Shown piece after piece: positions 17,762-27,546 of a DNA stretch of 64,000 nt. The notes under the pieces were generated by a model. It did not search any database, was not told the DNA's origin, and worked only from the letters and a program-made list of their open reading frames with translations. The stretch is from Saccharothrix algeriensis. Lineage in GTDB: Bacteria > Actinomycetota > Actinomycetes > Mycobacteriales > Pseudonocardiaceae. Position 1 is the first letter of the stretch, and the number at the start of each line of letters is the position of its first letter. Location: assembly GCF_016907655.1 (NCBI RefSeq), contig NZ_JAFBCL010000001.1, positions 1,860,001 through 1,924,000 on the forward strand, read 5' to 3'. The position numbers and the translations under genes were made by a program.

Positions 17762-18862
17762 TCAGCCCAGGGTCGTCATCCAGCCGTGGCGGTCCTCGAC
17801 CAGGCCCTGCTGGACGCCGGTCAGCCGCTCGCGCAGCCGCATCGTCACCTCGCCGGTCGCGCCGCCGGAGACGCTGAACTCGCCGCCGGCGTGCTTGACG
17901 TGCCCGACGGGGGTGATGACGGCCGCCGTGCCGCACGCGAACACCTCGGTCAGCTCGCCCGACTCGGCCTTCTTCTCCCACTCCTCGGTGGAGAAGCGGC
18001 GCTCCTCGACCCCGTAGCCGAAGTCGGCGGCCAGGCGCAGCAGCGAGTCCCGGGTGATGCCGGGCAGCAGCGCGCCGGACAGCTCCGGCGTGACGACGCG
18101 CGCGTCCTCGCCCGACCCGAGGACGAAGAACAGGTTCATCCCGCCCATCTCCTCGACCCAGCGGCGCTCCACCGCGTCCAGCCAGACCACCTGGTCGCAG
18201 CCCTGCTCGGCGGCCTGCGCCTGCGCGACCAGCGACGCCGCGTAGTTGCCCGCGAACTTGGCCGCCCCCGTGCCACCGGGCGCCGCGCGCACGTACTCGG
18301 TGGACAACCACACCGTCACCGGCTTGAGGCCGCCCGCGAAGTAGGAGCCCGCGGGCGAGGCGATGAGCATGTAGAGGTACTCGGACGAGGGCCGCACGCC
18401 CAGGCCCTTCTCCGTCGCGTAGATGAACGGGCGCAGGTAGAGCGACTCCTCGGCGGCCGAGGGCACCCACCGGCCGTCCACGGCGAGCAGCTCGCGCACC
18501 GAGCCGAGGAACAGCTCGTCGGGCAGCTCGGGCATGGCGAGGCGGCGGGCCGAGGCGCGCAGGCGCTCGGCGTTGGCCTCGGGGCGGAAGGAGGCGATCG
18601 AGCCGTCGGCCCGGCGGTAAGCCTTGAGCCCCTCGAAGATCGCCTGGCCGTAGTGCAGCACCATTGCCGCCGGGTCCAGCTCCAGCGAGTGGTAGGGCTC
18701 GACTGCGGCGTCGTGCCAGCCCTGTTCGCGGTTCCAGCGGATCGTCACCATGTGGTCGGTGAAGTGCTGCCCGAAGCCCGGCTTGGCAAGTACCTCCGCG
18801 ACCCGTTCCGGGGTCGCCGGCTGCGGGTTGGGGGTCCGGGTGAAAGGCAACGCGGTCGTCAT
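17762..18862 (-). CDS. ilvE: Branched-chain amino acid aminotransferase
   Basis: IlvE is a PLP enzyme that interconverts leucine, isoleucine and valine with their 2-oxo acids. The 366-residue product shows the long-form family pattern: '[15 protein letters not shown]' near the start, '[14 protein letters not shown]', the PLP-lysine region '[12 protein letters not shown]', and '[15 protein letters not shown]' in the C-terminal half. It corresponds to Rv2210c. It starts next to an 800-base non-coding stretch and has TAGTGT six bases before the ATG. Confidence 0.95.
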   Translation of the reverse strand: MTTALPFTRTPNPQPATPERVAEVLAKPGFGQHFTDHMVTIRWNREQGWHDAAVEPYHSLELDPAAMVLHYGQAIFEGLKAYRRADGSIASFRPEANAERLRASARRLAMPELPDELFLGSVRELLAVDGRWVPSAAEESLYLRPFIYATEKGLGVRPSSEYLYMLIASPAGSYFAGGLKPVTVWLSTEYVRAAPGGTGAAKFAGNYAASLVAQAQAAEQGCDQVVWLDAVERRWVEEMGGMNLFFVLGSGEDARVVTPELSGALLPGITRDSLLRLAADFGYGVEERRFSTEEWEKKAESGELTEVFACGTAAVITPVGHVKHAGGEFSVSGGATGEVTMRLRERLTGVQQGLVEDRHGWMTTLG

Positions 18863-18868
18863 GCCAGC

Positions 18869-18874
18869 ACACTA
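18869..18874 (-). promoter_or_regulatory. ilvE: Candidate -10 for leaderless ilvE
   Basis: TAGTGT on the minus strand lies exactly six bases before the ilvE ATG, so transcription could start at the A of the start codon. The same spacing is seen before lipA and lipB. Confidence 0.45.
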
Positions 18875-19024
18875 GCTCGCAGTGCGACTTCGGAAAATCG
18901 CTGTCCCGACGCTCGGACGTCCGAGGGTGCGGCGCGCGGCGCGGAAGCGCCCTGCGGCCGACGCCGGTCGGCACCGACCCGGGCGGCAGCTGGGGACGAG
19001 CAGGCCACCCACAAGCGGCGCTCG

Positions 19025-19119
19025 GCGCGGCGGCGCTCCAACTCCCGTAGGCCGCGCCCCGCGCGGCGGCACTTCAACTCTCGCCGCAGGCCGCGCTTCG
19101 CGCGGCGGCGCTTCAGCGC
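19025..19119. repeat. Short tandem repeat, about 36-39 bp unit, 2.5 copies
   Basis: The units begin at 19025, 19061 and 19100. Each starts GCGCGGCGGC and continues into CTTCAACTC and AGGCCGCGC; the third copy is truncated. The tract lies between ilvE and palindrome copy 2. The rest of 18875-19024 shows no gene. Confidence 0.65.
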
Positions 19120-19132
19120 AGCCGTGTGCCTC

Positions 19133-19255
19133 GTGTTCTCCCCGTACGGCCTGGGCGCAGCCCAATCATCTTTGTCGGGGGGTGTCAAGCACGCTCTTCG
19201 CTTGACACCCCCCGACAAAGATGATTGCCTCCGGCAGGCCGTACGGGGAGAACAC
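19133..19255. repeat. Long palindromic element, copy 2
   Basis: It has the same architecture as copy 1. Outer 21-bp arms (starting GTGTTCTCCCCGTACGG) pair perfectly. They are followed by an unpaired GGCGCAGCCC on the left and GCCTCCGG on the right, a perfect 27-bp inner stem (19164-19190 with 19200-19226) and the loop ACGCTCTTC (19191-19199). The inner stem sequence differs greatly from copies 1 and 3 yet stays fully paired. The tail on its right (CTTCCCTCCTCCTTGG at about 19262) matches the start of the copy 1 tail. Confidence 0.85.
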
Positions 19256-19417
19256 GACGCACTTCCCTCCTCCTTGGGGGCCTCTCGGCCGCTCTTCATA
19301 CTTAGGTCGCGCACCGATCCGGGTAAGATTTGGTGCTGTACCGCCCAAGGCTGAAAAGCTTTAAAGAGTCCTCGCCGGACAGGCAGGCCGCCAAGGAGAA
19401 TGAAAAGAAACAGCGGT

Positions 19418-19542
19418 CGTGTTCCCCCCGCATGACCTGTCAAAGACGACCATGCTTTCTTGGGGGGTGCAAGCGAAAAGCGTGCTTGCACCCCCCAAGA
19501 AAGCATGGTAGCCCTCCGGGCAGGCCATACGGGGAGAACACG
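19418..19542. repeat. Long palindromic element, copy 3 (inverted orientation)
   Basis: It has outer arms starting CGTGTTCC, with a few mismatches against the right arm. The inner stem is perfect over 26 bp (19449-19474 with 19484-19509), and the loop GAAAAGCGT is the complement of the copy 1 loop, so this copy is flipped. Its tail therefore lies to the left, about 19351-19401, and reads as the complement of the copy 1 tail. Copies 2 and 3 point their tails at each other across about 160 bases. From 19543 to 19663 I see no gene. Confidence 0.85.
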
Positions 19543-19663
19543 AGGCCACCGGTCTGCACGGGGGCGTGCCGTGGACCCGCAGGCTACAGGTAGAGCGCAA
19601 GTTGCAAGTCGTGGGTGGTGGGGTGTTGGCGGTGTGGGCTGCCGGGGTTTTCCGGGCTGGTGG

Positions 19664-20887
19664 TCAGGGGTGGTGTTGGTGGTCGACCGGTTGTTGCCGC
19701 ACGCGGTGGAGGCCCAGCAAGCCGGTTCCGATCGCCAAGCCCACGCCGGTGATGAGCAATGCGTCGACAGGCGCGTTCATCGCCAGCAGCACCGACAGGC
19801 CGAGGCCCAGACAGGCCGTGCGCATGGACCACGTGCGGTCCTCCTGGAGCAGTATCCGGGCCGAAGCGTTGGTGAAGCCGTAGTAGAAAGCGGTGCCGCA
19901 CGCGCCGACGGCCAAGGCCGTGGTCGGCGTCAGCAGCAGGAAAGCGGTGAGGGCGAATACCGCCGTGAGGACGTCGAGCGGCCACTGCGCGCGCAGCGCG
20001 GGCAGGTCGCCGTTCTCGACCAGGCCCGCCAGCGTGCGCCGGGCGCCGGCCAGCACGAAGACCAGCGTGGTCACCCCGGCGACGGCGGCGCCGACGGCGA
20101 GGACCGGGACCAGGGCGCGGCCGTCGGCGGCGATCAGGGCGTCCCTCAGCGGGGCCGGCGACAGCGCGAGGCGGGCCGCGCCCAGCTGGTGCAGCACGGC
20201 CGCGCCGACCGCGAGCACGACCACCAGCACGACCCCGACCAGCACGGGCAGGGCGACGTGCAGCGCGCGGGTGGTGAAGGGCTGGTCGCCCGGCAGCGGC
20301 GCGGTGACGCGCTCGAAGCCGGTGAACACGACGAACATCAGCCCGGCCGCGCTCATCAGCCCGTCCAGGCCGCCGCCCCGCGCCGGGTCCGCCGGCGGCA
20401 CGGGGTCGCCCGGCGGCGCGACGGAGAAGCAGACCAGCACGACCAGCGCCAGCACGACCAGCACGACCAGCACCGGCGCCCAGCCGATCCGGGTCCGCAG
20501 GCGCGGGCCGACCACCGCGGTGAGGGCGATCAGCAGCGCTCCGCCGAGCACCCGGTCGTCGGGGAACGCGTACGCGCCGACCACCCCGGCGAGCGCCGCG
20601 GCCAGGCCGGATCGCCCGATCAGGTGAGCACTGGCGGCGAGCCGGCCCGGCCACGGGCCGAGTTGGTTGCGGGTGTAGCCGTAGCCGCCCGGCGCGTCCG
20701 GGTAGGCGCGGCGCTGGTCGGCGGTGGAGAACGCGCTGCACAGCGCGGCGACGGCGGCCAGGGCGGCAGCCAGGGGGAACCAGGGGCCGGCTGCGGCGGC
20801 GGCGGGGGCGGGCCCGAGGAGGATCCCGGCTCCCAGCGTCGCGCCGAGGCCGAGGACCACGGCCCGGGCACGGGGCGTGACTGTCAC
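19664..20887 (-). CDS. APC-family amino acid permease
   Basis: This 407-residue membrane protein has about eleven or twelve hydrophobic segments. The start 'VVLGLGATLGAGILLGPAPAAAA' matches the helix 1 signature of APC transporters (G-x-G-A-G-I), and 'YPDAPGGYGYTRNQLGPWPGRLAA' is the helix 2-3 loop of the family. 'MFVVFTGFERVTAP' in the middle is also typical. The substrate is probably an amino acid or amine but cannot be told from sequence. The start 'MTVTPRARAV' is followed directly by helix 1. It stands alone, divergent from pepA. Confidence 0.8.
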   Translation of the reverse strand: MTVTPRARAVVLGLGATLGAGILLGPAPAAAAAGPWFPLAAALAAVAALCSAFSTADQRRAYPDAPGGYGYTRNQLGPWPGRLAASAHLIGRSGLAAALAGVVGAYAFPDDRVLGGALLIALTAVVGPRLRTRIGWAPVLVVLVVLALVVLVCFSVAPPGDPVPPADPARGGGLDGLMSAAGLMFVVFTGFERVTAPLPGDQPFTTRALHVALPVLVGVVLVVVLAVGAAVLHQLGAARLALSPAPLRDALIAADGRALVPVLAVGAAVAGVTTLVFVLAGARRTLAGLVENGDLPALRAQWPLDVLTAVFALTAFLLLTPTTALAVGACGTAFYYGFTNASARILLQEDRTWSMRTACLGLGLSVLLAMNAPVDALLITGVGLAIGTGLLGLHRVRQQPVDHQHHP

Positions 20888-21083
20888 CGCTCCACGGTGG
20901 CATACGGGCCGGGTGACTGCGAACGCCCGGCAGGACGATTCGCGACCTTGTTAATTGTTACTCCCCGTTGTCGAGAGTGCGGCGGTCACCTTGGTCAACG
21001 AGACCTTTAGCATTCTTCACGATCCATCAACGTTCCCGCCGCACAACCAGGAAGTGCCGGGAGGACCACGTCAAGGAGCCGCC

Positions 21084-22580
21084 GTGACCGCGCCCAAGCT
21101 GGCCATCACCGACAGTGACCCGAGCACTACCACCGCCGACGTCGTCGTGGTGGGCACCACCCAGGGCCCGGACGGCCTCGCCCTCGCGGGCGCCGCGGAC
21201 GCGGTCGACGCCGCGTTCGACGGCGGCCTGCTCGACGTCCTCCGCACCGTCGGGGCCACCGGCAAGGCGGAAGAGGTCGTCACGCTGCCCACCTTCGGCA
21301 AGCTCGGCGCGCCGGTCCTGCTCGCCGTGGGCCTGGGCAAGCCCGCCGACGGCGCGATCGGCGAGGAGCAGGTGCGCCGCGCGTCCGGCGCCGCCGCCCG
21401 CGCGCTGACCGGCCGCAAGCGCGCCGTGACCACGCTGTCCGCGCTGCACCTCGGCGCCGCGGTGGAGGGCACCGTCATGGGCGCCTACCAGTTCACCGCC
21501 TACAAGTCCGCGGCCGGCGACGAGCCGGTGGCGCGCGTGGACCTCGTCGTGCCCGCCGGGGGCACGGCCAAGGCCCACCGCGCGACGGTGAAGGCCGCGA
21601 CCGCCGTCGCCGAGGCCGTCACCGCGACCCGCGACCTGATCAACACCCCGCCCAACGACCTGTTCCCGGCCTCCTTCGCCGAGCGCGCCGCCGCCCTGGC
21701 CAAGGGCGTGGACGGCGTCGAGGTCGAGGTGCTGGACGAGAAGGCGCTGCGCAAGCAGGGCTTCGGCGGCATCCTCGGCGTCGGCGGCGGCTCGTCCCGG
21801 CCGCCCCGCCTGGTCCGGGTGACCTACCGGGGGCCGAAGGCGGCCAGGAAGGTCGCGCTGGTCGGCAAGGGCATCACGTTCGACACCGGCGGCATCTCGA
21901 TCAAGCCCGCCGCCGGGATGGACGAGATGACCTCCGACATGAGCGGCGCGGCGGCCGTGGTCGCCACCGTCGTGCTGGCGGCGAAGCTCAAGGTGCCGCT
22001 GGAGGTGACGGCGTGGGCCGCGCTGGCGGAGAACATGCCCTCCGGCACGGCGTACCGGCCCGGTGACGTGCTGACCATGTACGGCGGCAAGACCGTCGAG
22101 GTGCTCAACACCGACGCCGAGGGCCGGATCGTGCTGGCCGACGCGATCGTGCGGGCGTGCGAGGAGAACCCCGACTACCTGGTCGAGACCTCCACGCTGA
22201 CCGGCGCGCAGGTGGTGGCGCTGGGCAAGCGCACGGCCGGCGTCATGGGCACCGAGGAGTTCCGGGACCGGGTCGCCGCGCTGGGCCGCGCGGTGGGCGA
22301 GCACGCCTGGGCCATGCCGCTGCCCGACGAGCTGCGGGGCGACCTGGACTCGCGCCTGGCCGACATCGCCAACGTGGCGGGCCACCGCTTCGGCGGGATG
22401 CTGGCCGCCGGCGTGTTCCTGCGCGAGTTCGTGGCCGAGGGCGTGCCGTGGGCGCACGTCGACATCGCCGGGCCGTCGTTCCACAGCGGCGGCCCCTACG
22501 GGTACACCACCAAGGGCGGCACGGGCGTCCCCGTCCGGACCCTGGCGGCCCTGCTGGCGGACATCGCCGCCAACGGCTGA
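21084..22580 (+). CDS. pepA: Leucyl aminopeptidase (M17 family)
   Basis: A dizinc cytosolic aminopeptidase of 498 residues, corresponding to Rv2213. The catalytic C-terminal domain has '[20 protein letters not shown]', with the active-site Lys and metal Asp, and the signature '[13 protein letters not shown]'. The N-terminal domain is the usual alpha/beta macrodomain-like fold. The GTG at 21084 is chosen because AAGGAG lies just upstream; the frame is open from 20955 but that part is unlike the family. Two strong terminators follow. Confidence 0.94.
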   Translation: MTAPKLAITDSDPSTTTADVVVVGTTQGPDGLALAGAADAVDAAFDGGLLDVLRTVGATGKAEEVVTLPTFGKLGAPVLLAVGLGKPADGAIGEEQVRRASGAAARALTGRKRAVTTLSALHLGAAVEGTVMGAYQFTAYKSAAGDEPVARVDLVVPAGGTAKAHRATVKAATAVAEAVTATRDLINTPPNDLFPASFAERAAALAKGVDGVEVEVLDEKALRKQGFGGILGVGGGSSRPPRLVRVTYRGPKAARKVALVGKGITFDTGGISIKPAAGMDEMTSDMSGAAAVVATVVLAAKLKVPLEVTAWAALAENMPSGTAYRPGDVLTMYGGKTVEVLNTDAEGRIVLADAIVRACEENPDYLVETSTLTGAQVVALGKRTAGVMGTEEFRDRVAALGRAVGEHAWAMPLPDELRGDLDSRLADIANVAGHRFGGMLAAGVFLREFVAEGVPWAHVDIAGPSFHSGGPYGYTTKGGTGVPVRTLAALLADIAANG

Positions 22581-22623
22581 CGGTGACCGGCCGGTCGCGG
22601 TCGGTCGACCGGAGCCGGTCGGC

Positions 22624-22696
22624 GGTGGCGGGTCCCCAGGCGTCGCCCGGGGACCCGCCACCGGCTTCGCGGGGGTGCCGCGACACCCCCGCGAAG
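22624..22696 (+). terminator. pepA: Tandem intrinsic terminators after pepA
   Basis: Two perfect stems follow one another: GGTGGCGGGTCCCC with its complement (22624-22662), then CTTCGCGGGGGTG with its complement (22665-22696). No T-run follows either stem, as is common in high-GC genomes. Confidence 0.75.
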
Positions 22697-22781
22697 CGTG
22701 CCCGGACGCGGGCGATCAAGTGGAAACCGTTGCGGCGCAACGAGTTCCGGGACAGCGCCGGCCCGCCCCGGCGGTCCGGCC

Positions 22782-23102
22782 TCAGCCGTCCCGGTTCTTG
22801 CGGCGCGTGTACTCGCGCATCCGCTTGGGGTAGCCGACGATGCCCGCGTCGTAGATCGGGATGCCCAGCTTCTTCGCCAGCTTCTTCGCGCCCTCCGCGC
22901 CGTCGATGCGCCGCCGCGTCCACTCCCCGTCGTGCGCGACCAGCACGACCGTGGTCTCCGTCACGGTCGTCCTGGGCTCGACGTACGCCTCGACACCCCG
23001 CCGCGCCGCCGCCCACTGCTCCAGGTGGCCGGTGTCCGTGGACGTGGCCATTCGCAGCACGCCCGGGCGCTGCTTCCTGCGGAAACGGTCGAACAGACCC
23101 AC
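22782..23102 (-). CDS. Hypothetical protein (106 aa)
   Basis: I do not recognise a named family. The product begins 'VGLFDRFRRKQRPGVLRMATSTDTG', has a central strand-rich part 'ETTVVLVAHDGEWTRRRI' and ends with a basic, helical 'KKLAKKLGIPIYDAGIVGYPKRMREYTRRK'. The pattern suggests a small, possibly nucleic-acid-binding, cytosolic protein. The GTG at 23102 follows AGGAGGTGG with good spacing, which decides the start. It is divergent from lpdA and converges on the pepA terminators. Confidence 0.75.
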   Translation of the reverse strand: MGLFDRFRRKQRPGVLRMATSTDTGHLEQWAAARRGVEAYVEPRTTVTETTVVLVAHDGEWTRRRIDGAEGAKKLAKKLGIPIYDAGIVGYPKRMREYTRRKNRDG

Positions 23103-23277
23103 CGGGCCACCTCCTGTGGGGATGCGTGGCGACCATGGTGCCGGCGCGCGCGTGAAGGCAGGGCCAAATCCTCCCAAGAGGACACCGCGTCGCCGCCGTC
23201 CCCGAAGTAGTGACAAGATGGCAATCACCCGCGCGCACCCGCGCGAAGTAAGGCATCAAGCTCTCCAGGGAGATCCC

Positions 23278-24648
23278 GTGACCGACACCTCCGCCGACCT
23301 CGTGATCCTCGGTGGCGGCTCGGGCGGCTACGCCTGCGCCTTCCGCGCGGCGGAGCTCGGCCTGTCCGTCGTCCTGGTCGAGAAGGACAAGCTGGGTGGC
23401 ACCTGCCTGCACCGCGGCTGCATCCCCACCAAGGCGCTGCTGCACGCGGCGGAGGTCGCGGACAACGCCCGCGAGGGCGACCAGTTCGGCGTGAAGTCGT
23501 CGCTGGAGGGCATCGACATCGCCGGGGTCAACTCCTACAAGGACGGCGTGGTCGGCCGCCTGTACAAGGGGCTCCAGGGCCTCGCGAAGGCCAACAAGGT
23601 CACCCTGGTCGAGGGCGCGGGCACGTTCGTCGGACCGACCACGGTGGAGGTGAACGGCGACCGATACACCGGGAAGAACGTCGTGCTGGCCACCGGCTCC
23701 TACGCGCGCAGCCTGCCGGGCCTGGAGATCGGCGGCCGGGTCGTCACCAGCGACCAGGCGCTGAACCTGGACTTCATCCCGGAGAAGGTCGTCGTGCTCG
23801 GCGGCGGCGTGATCGGCGTCGAGTTCGCCAGCGTGTGGGCCTCCTTCGGCGCGGACGTGACCATCGTGGAGGCGCTGCCCCGCCTGGTGCCCGCCGAGGA
23901 CGAGTACGCGTCCAAGCAGCTGGAGCGGGCCTTCCGCCGCCGGGGCATCAAGTTCAAGACCGGCGTGAAGTTCACCGGCGCGAAGCAGACCGACGAGGGC
24001 GTCTCGGTGACCCTGGAGTCCGGCGACGTGCTCGACGCGGACCTCCTGCTGGTCGCCGTCGGCCGCGGCCCCAACACCGCCGGCCACGGCTACGAGGAGG
24101 CCGGCGTCCGGATCGAGCGCGGTTTCGTCGTCACCGACGAGCGCCTGCGCACCTCGCTGCCGAACGTCTACGCCGTCGGCGACGTGGTGGCGGGCCTGCA
24201 GCTCGCGCACCGCGGCTTCCAGCAGGGCATCTTCGTCGCGGAGGAGATCGCCGGGCAGGACCCGAAGGTCATCGACGAGGCGGGCATCCCGCGCGTCACC
24301 TACTGCAAGCCGGAGGTCGCCTCGGTCGGCCTCTCCGAGGCCGCGGCCAAGGAGAAGTACGGTTCGGTCGAGACGTTCGTCTACGACCTGGCGGGCAACG
24401 GCAAGTCCCAGATCCTGAAGACCGCCGGCGGTGTGAAGCTGGTCAAGGCGCCCGACGGCCCGGTGGTCGGCGTCACCATGGTCGGCGAGCGGGTCGGCGA
24501 GCTGATCGGCGAGGCCCAGCTGATCTACAGCTGGGAGGCTTACCCCGAGGACGTGGCCCCGCTGGTCCACGCCCACCCGACCCAGACAGAAGCCCTCGGC
24601 GAGGCTTTCCTCGCCCTGGCCGGCAAGCCGCTGCACGTGCACGGCTGA
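23278..24648 (+). CDS. lpdA: Dihydrolipoyl dehydrogenase (E3)
   Basis: This 456-residue flavoprotein reoxidises dihydrolipoyl groups of 2-oxo acid dehydrogenase complexes with NAD. It has the FAD-binding 'LVILGGGSGGYACAFRAAELG', the redox-active disulfide 'GGTCLHRGCIPTK', the NAD-binding 'VVVLGGGVIGVEFASVW', the FAD-contacting 'NVYAVGDVV' and the C-terminal His-Glu pair in 'HAHPTQTEALGEA'. The GTG has AGGGAG upstream. It lies 54 bases before sucB and is probably in the same operon, so E2 and E3 are made together. Confidence 0.95.
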   Translation: MTDTSADLVILGGGSGGYACAFRAAELGLSVVLVEKDKLGGTCLHRGCIPTKALLHAAEVADNAREGDQFGVKSSLEGIDIAGVNSYKDGVVGRLYKGLQGLAKANKVTLVEGAGTFVGPTTVEVNGDRYTGKNVVLATGSYARSLPGLEIGGRVVTSDQALNLDFIPEKVVVLGGGVIGVEFASVWASFGADVTIVEALPRLVPAEDEYASKQLERAFRRRGIKFKTGVKFTGAKQTDEGVSVTLESGDVLDADLLLVAVGRGPNTAGHGYEEAGVRIERGFVVTDERLRTSLPNVYAVGDVVAGLQLAHRGFQQGIFVAEEIAGQDPKVIDEAGIPRVTYCKPEVASVGLSEAAAKEKYGSVETFVYDLAGNGKSQILKTAGGVKLVKAPDGPVVGVTMVGERVGELIGEAQLIYSWEAYPEDVAPLVHAHPTQTEALGEAFLALAGKPLHVHG

Positions 24649-24702
24649 CCGTCGCACCCCAGTCAGCCGATCACCGACCCACGCACGAGGAGTCAGCGAA
24701 CG

Positions 24703-26526
24703 ATGGCCTTCTCCGTCCAAATGCCCGCACTCGGCGAGAGCGTCACCGAGGGCACGGTCACCCGCTGGTTGAAGCAGGAGGGTGACCGCGTCGAGGTCGA
24801 CGAGCCGTTGCTGGAGGTCTCGACCGACAAGGTCGACACCGAGATCCCCTCGCCGGCGGCAGGCGTCCTCCAGAAGATCGTCGCCCAGGAGGACGAGACC
24901 GTCGAGGTCGGCGCCGAACTCGCCGTCATCGGCGACGGCGCCGGCGACAGCGGGGCCGACTCGACCTCCGGCGGTGGCGCCGCCCCCGCCGAGGAGGCCC
25001 AGCCCGAACCGCAGTCCGCCCCCGAGCCCGAGCCCGAGCCGCAGGCCGAGGCGCCCGCGCAGCAGCAGGCGCCCGCCCGGTCCGGCGGCTCCGCCGAGGG
25101 CACGTCCGGCGGCTCCGCCGAGGGCACCCCGGTGACCATGCCGGCGCTCGGCGAGAGCGTCACCGAGGGCACCGTCACCCGCTGGCTCAAGCAGGTCGGC
25201 GACTCCGTCGAGGTCGACGAGCCGCTGCTGGAGGTCTCGACCGACAAGGTCGACACCGAGATCCCCTCGCCGGTCGCGGGCACCCTGCTGGAGATCAGCG
25301 CGGGCGAGGACGAGACCGTCGAGGTCGGCGGCAAGCTCGCCATGATCGGCTCCGGCTCCCCGGCGGCCTCCGCCCCCGAGCCCGAGCCCGAGCCGGAGCC
25401 CGAAGCGCCCAAGCCCGCCGCGGAGGCCCCGAAGCCGGCTCCGGCCCGAGAGGAGCCCCGGGAAGAGGCGCCGAACCCCGCCCCCGCCCCGAAGCCCGCG
25501 CCGGCGCAGCAGCCCGCCCCGGCGCAGCAGCAGCAGCAGCAGTCGGCCCCGGCCCGGTCCGACGAGGACGGCGCCAACGGCACGCCGTACGTGACGCCGC
25601 TGGTGCGCAAGCTGGCCTCGGAGAACGGCGTCGACCTCGCCTCGCTCAAGGGCACGGGCGTCGGCGGTCGGATCCGCAAGCAGGACGTGCTGGCCGCCGT
25701 CGAGGCCGCCAAGGCCCCGGCCCCGGCTCCGGCCGCTCCCGCCCAGGCCCCGTCGGCGCCGGCGCAGCGGGTGGCGAGCGCCCCCGCCGCCGACACCAGC
25801 GGCAAGCGCGGGACGGTGCAGAAGCTGCCGCGCTTGCGCCAGATCGTCGCGCAGCGCACCCGCGAGTCGCTGCAGGTCTCGGCGCAGCTCACCCAGGTGT
25901 TCGAGGTGGACGTCACCAAGGTCGCCCGGCTGCGCAACCGCGCCAAGGCGGCGTTCGAGCAGCGCGAGGGCGTGAAGCTGACGTTCCTGCCGTTCTTCGC
26001 GAAGGCGGCCGTCGAGGCGCTCAAGCAGCACCCGGTGCTCAACGCGTCCATCGACGAGGAGAAGAAGGAGGTCGTCTACCACGGCGCCGAGCACCTGGGC
26101 ATCGCGATCGACACCGAGCGCGGCCTGCTCAACGCGGTGATCTCGAACGCGGGCGACCTCAACCTGGCGGGCCTGTCGCACAAGATCGGCGACCTGGCGG
26201 CGCGCGCCCGCGCGAACAAGCTCACCCCGGACGAGCTGACCGGCGGCACGTTCTCGCTGACCAACCTCGGCAGCAACGGCGCGCTGTTCGACACCCCGAT
26301 CATCCAGCAGCCGCAGGTCGGCATCCTGGGCGTCGGCGTGGTCAAGAAGCGCGCCGTGGTGATCACCGACGACAACGGCGACGACACCATCGCGATCCGG
26401 TCCATGGCCTACCTCGCGCTGACCTACGACCACCGCCTGGTCGACGGCGCGGACGCGGGCCGGTTCCTCACCGCGGTGAAGAACCGCCTGGAGGAGGGCT
26501 CGTTCGAGGCCGACCTCGGCCTGTAG
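24703..26526 (+). CDS. sucB: 2-oxo acid dehydrogenase E2 (dihydrolipoamide acyltransferase), two lipoyl domains
   Basis: This 607-residue E2 core corresponds to Rv2215 (DlaT/SucB); in actinobacteria it can serve pyruvate dehydrogenase, for which aceE at 34 kb supplies E1. Two nearly identical lipoyl domains (about 1-78 and 143-217) carry the modified lysines in '[12 protein letters not shown]' (K43 and K182). Pro/Ala/Glu-rich linkers follow, including a Gln run, then a subunit-binding domain (about 297-333, '[16 protein letters not shown]'). The acyltransferase domain ends in the catalytic '[12 protein letters not shown]'. The protein is a direct client of LipB and LipA, encoded downstream. 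Confidence 0.95.
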   Translation: MAFSVQMPALGESVTEGTVTRWLKQEGDRVEVDEPLLEVSTDKVDTEIPSPAAGVLQKIVAQEDETVEVGAELAVIGDGAGDSGADSTSGGGAAPAEEAQPEPQSAPEPEPEPQAEAPAQQQAPARSGGSAEGTSGGSAEGTPVTMPALGESVTEGTVTRWLKQVGDSVEVDEPLLEVSTDKVDTEIPSPVAGTLLEISAGEDETVEVGGKLAMIGSGSPAASAPEPEPEPEPEAPKPAAEAPKPAPAREEPREEAPNPAPAPKPAPAQQPAPAQQQQQQSAPARSDEDGANGTPYVTPLVRKLASENGVDLASLKGTGVGGRIRKQDVLAAVEAAKAPAPAPAAPAQAPSAPAQRVASAPAADTSGKRGTVQKLPRLRQIVAQRTRESLQVSAQLTQVFEVDVTKVARLRNRAKAAFEQREGVKLTFLPFFAKAAVEALKQHPVLNASIDEEKKEVVYHGAEHLGIAIDTERGLLNAVISNAGDLNLAGLSHKIGDLAARARANKLTPDELTGGTFSLTNLGSNGALFDTPIIQQPQVGILGVGVVKKRAVVITDDNGDDTIAIRSMAYLALTYDHRLVDGADAGRFLTAVKNRLEEGSFEADLGL

Positions 26527-26537
26527 GGCTCGACCCC

Positions 26538-26583
26538 CGAAGGGGCCGCTGCCGGGCGCCACCGCCCGGTAGCGGCCCCTTCG
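26538..26583 (+). terminator. Intrinsic terminator after sucB
   Basis: CGAAGGGGCCGCTGCCGGGC pairs with the matching strand 26564-26583 with minor interruption around a 4-6 base loop. It lies 12 bases after the sucB stop. Confidence 0.75.
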
Positions 26584-26661
26584 GCGCGAAGCGGGCGCCG
26601 GCGGCCCGCGTGGCGCGACCGCCGCTGTGCGGCGGCCCGCGCGCTGCGAGACGATCAACCC

Positions 26662-27546
26662 ATGCGGGTAGTGGTCGCGGGTTCCTCCGGCTTCATCGGC
26701 ACCAGCCTGGTGGCCGCCTTGCGCGCGGCGGGGCACGAGGTGGTGCGCCTGGTCCGCCGCCGCCCCACCGCGCCCGACGAGCGGGACTGGGACCCGCCGG
26801 CCGGGCGGATCGCGCCGGGCGCGCTGGCGGGCGCGGACGCGGTGGTCAACCTGTGCGGCGCCGGGGTGGCCGACAAGCGCTGGAACCACGCCCGCAAGCA
26901 GGTGCTGCTGGACAGTCGCACCATCCCGACCGAGGTGCTGGCCGCGGCCGTGGCCGAGCACGGCGTGCCGGTCCTGGTCAACGCGAGCGCGGTCGGCTAC
27001 TACGGCGACACCGGGGACGTGGTCGTGGACGAGTCGGCGCCCTCGGGCGCGGGCTTCCTGGCCGAGCTGTGCCGCCGGTGGGAGGCCGCGACCGCGCCGG
27101 CGGGGTCGCAGCGCGTCGTCCGGCTGCGCACCGGGCTGGTGATCAGCCCGTCGGGCGGGCTGTTCGGCAAGGTCAAGCCGCTGTTCCAGGGCTTCCTCGG
27201 CGGGCGCCTGGGCGACGGCCGCCAGTACATGCCGTGGATCTCGCTGGACGACGTGACCGCCGCGATCGGGCACGTCCTGGCGCACGACGAGGTGCGCGGC
27301 CCGGTGAACCTGACCGCGCCCGCCCCGGTCACCAACGCCGAGTTCACCCGCACCCTCGGCCGCGCCCTGCACCGGCCGACGCCCTGGGTGGTGCCCGCGT
27401 TCGCGCTGCGGGCGGTCCTGGGCGAGATCGCCGGGGAGGGCGTCCTGGCGGGCCAGCGCGCGGTGCCCAAGGCCCTGGAGCGCAGCGGCTTCCGGTTCCT
27501 GCACCCGAACCTGGGCGCGGCGGTGGCGGCGGCCCTGCACCGATGA
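26662..27546 (+). CDS. TIGR01777-type NAD-dependent epimerase/dehydratase family protein
   Basis: This 294-residue protein, corresponding to Rv2216, is an extended short-chain dehydrogenase of the SulA/YfcH type. The Rossmann motif is 'VVVAGSSGFIGTSLV'. The catalytic-region block 'VNASAVGYYGDTGD' carries the Tyr, and the C-terminal part has 'PVNLTAPAPVTNAEFTRTLG' and 'GQRAVPKALERSGFRF'. The physiological substrate of the family is not settled. The stop overlaps the PAP2 gene start (ATGA). Confidence 0.88.
   Translation: MRVVVAGSSGFIGTSLVAALRAAGHEVVRLVRRRPTAPDERDWDPPAGRIAPGALAGADAVVNLCGAGVADKRWNHARKQVLLDSRTIPTEVLAAAVAEHGVPVLVNASAVGYYGDTGDVVVDESAPSGAGFLAELCRRWEAATAPAGSQRVVRLRTGLVISPSGGLFGKVKPLFQGFLGGRLGDGRQYMPWISLDDVTAAIGHVLAHDEVRGPVNLTAPAPVTNAEFTRTLGRALHRPTPWVVPAFALRAVLGEIAGEGVLAGQRAVPKALERSGFRFLHPNLGAAVAAALHR

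Noticed and set aside
22243..27540. A 1765-residue open frame on the minus strand
   Set aside because: It runs antisense through lpdA, sucB and the epimerase gene, all of which have clear families. The product is low-complexity Arg/Gly/Leu, as expected from the opposite strand of GC-rich genes.
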